This document shows positions 4,295 through 5,222 of a stretch of DNA of 5,222 nt, piece after piece. Each line of letters starts with the position of its first letter. Position 1 is the stretch's first letter. Made by a program: the position numbers and the translations under genes. Below the pieces are notes generated by a model. That model searched no databases and had not been told where the DNA came from. It worked only from the letters and a program-made list of their open reading frames with translations. Location of the stretch: NCBI GenBank assembly GCA_903839965.1, contig CAIMEK010000178.1, forward strand, positions 1 to 5,222, written 5' to 3'. The DNA is from an uncultured Acetobacteraceae bacterium (GTDB taxonomy: Bacteria; Pseudomonadota; Alphaproteobacteria; Acetobacterales; Acetobacteraceae).

Positions 4295-5222
4295 TCAACC
4301 CCAGAACGCGTCCAGCCGGCGGAATCGCCGCCAGGTCCGGCCGATATGCTCACGCGCGCCAACCGCCTGCGCCGCCACAAAGCCGCGCACCACCCCGCCC
4401 GGGTAGCCGCGCGCCGCGCCCAGCTCCGCCATCAGCCCGGCCGCCACCGCGCCATCGTTCAAATGCCCCATCCGCTCCTGCAACCCGGTCAGCCGGCGAA
4501 CGAACCGCCGCGCGCCATGCCCCGGGAACAGCGGCACGAAGAACTCGGCCGCATAGCGCAGCCGCTTGCCGCGCAGCCGCACGCCGTGCAGCTCTTCGGC
4601 CGACAACGTCTCGATATCCTCGCCCGCCGCGCGCATGGCCCGCAGCCGGCGCTCCAGCGCCCGCGTCGCGAAGCCGGCGAGCGGCGCCACCCGCAGCTCG
4701 GCCTGCCGCACCGCGGCCTCGTCGCCTTCCGCGGGCACCATCGCCTCCCACGGCCGGCTCGCCGCCAGCACCGCCAGCGCAATGCCAAGCCGGCGGAACG
4801 CCGCGCTCGCCAGATACTCCCGCAGCCCCGCATAGGCCGCCAGCCGCCGCCGCTCCGCGCCATCCAGCAGGCGCTGCACGGCACGGTCCTCGGCAAACGC
4901 CGCACCCACCGCCCGGCCGGTGCCGCCGGCAAACACGTCCCAGTCGCGCGCCGGCCCCAGCACCTTGCCCAACTGCCGCAACGCAGCCTTGGCGGCGGTC
5001 AGTTCCGGGCAGCGCACCGCCTTGCCGAACAGCCCCATCGCCGAACGCAGCCGGCGCATCGCCACCCGCATCTGGTGCACCGGTTCGCTCACTGCCGGCC
5101 CCGCGCGCGCGGCCTCGTAAAGCATCGCCGCGGCCAACTGCGCCACCAGGTAGGCGAACGCCTCGCCCACCGGCCGGTCGGGCGGCGGCGCCGGCGAGGC
5201 ATGGCGGCGGCGCGGCGCGGGA
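4295..5222 (-). CDS. CHAD-domain protein (polyphosphate-binding helical domain), 5' end outside the window
   Basis: The visible 308 residues are mainly a CHAD domain, an all-helical histidine- and arginine-rich module known to bind inorganic polyphosphate. Numbering from the GTG codon at 5168-5170, the motifs are VHQMRVAMRRLRSAM (31-45, His32), ARDWDVF (74-80), ELHGVRLRGKRLRYAAEFF (193-211, His195) and LQERMGHLNDGAVA (230-243, His236), all typical and in the right order. It is cytoplasmic with no membrane segment. The GTG at 5170 is an unlikely start: it has no Shine-Dalgarno sequence and the frame stays open to the window edge, adding 17 residues rich in Pro, Arg and Ala. That stretch looks like an interdomain linker, so the complete protein may be a CYTH-CHAD fusion as in many proteobacteria, or a stand-alone CHAD with a longer N-terminus. 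The gene ends 120 bases before the nuclease-like gene. Confidence 0.9.
   Translation of the reverse strand, partial: PAPRRRHASPAPPPDRPVGEAFAYLVAQLAAAMLYEAARAGPAVSEPVHQMRVAMRRLRSAMGLFGKAVRCPELTAAKAALRQLGKVLGPARDWDVFAGGTGRAVGAAFAEDRAVQRLLDGAERRRLAAYAGLREYLASAAFRRLGIALAVLAASRPWEAMVPAEGDEAAVRQAELRVAPLAGFATRALERRLRAMRAAGEDIETLSAEELHGVRLRGKRLRYAAEFFVPLFPGHGARRFVRRLTGLQERMGHLNDGAVAAGLMAELGAARGYPGGVVRGFVAAQAVGAREHIGRTWRRFRRLDAFWG

Overview
The window reads as chromosomal DNA from a high-GC alphaproteobacterium. The style of the genes, the GC-rich tandem hairpins and an enterobacterial-type long citrate synthase suggest the Acetobacteraceae/Rhodospirillales side of the class, but no marker here fixes the genus. 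There is no rRNA, tRNA, CRISPR array, transposase or phage gene. Every coding gene except the first lies on the minus strand.

Layout from left to right. Positions 1-122 are non-coding and hold two strong back-to-back hairpins. Positions 133-1020 (+) encode a cytoplasmic glycerophosphodiester phosphodiesterase with all core motifs. It converges, 30 bases apart, on a minus-strand gene (1051-1674) for a 207-residue protein of unknown function. Then comes a 440-base intergenic region (1675-2114) that is clearly more AT-rich in its centre and unusually full of signals: a consensus TATAAT, three CGTC half-sites spaced exactly 11 bases, three copies of TTGGCGTG, an 8-bp dyad resembling two facing DnaA boxes, a bulged hairpin beside the ribosome binding site of the unknown gene, and a terminator for the next gene. 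That next gene is citrate synthase gltA (2115-3425, minus). Upstream of it, also on the minus strand, lie an envelope-targeted staphylococcal-nuclease-fold protein whose catalytic residues are replaced (3608-4174) and a CHAD-domain protein (4295 to beyond 5222) whose 5' end is outside the window.

How the genes relate. GltA starts the TCA cycle. The phosphodiesterase recovers glycerol-3-phosphate from phospholipid headgroups, and CHAD domains bind inorganic polyphosphate, so two of the five genes touch phosphate metabolism. There is no sign of one operon: gaps between the minus-strand genes are 120-440 bases and each start has its own Shine-Dalgarno sequence. The most unusual items are the degenerate nuclease-like protein and the signal-dense intergenic region, which also coincides with a reversal of G-over-C strand bias.
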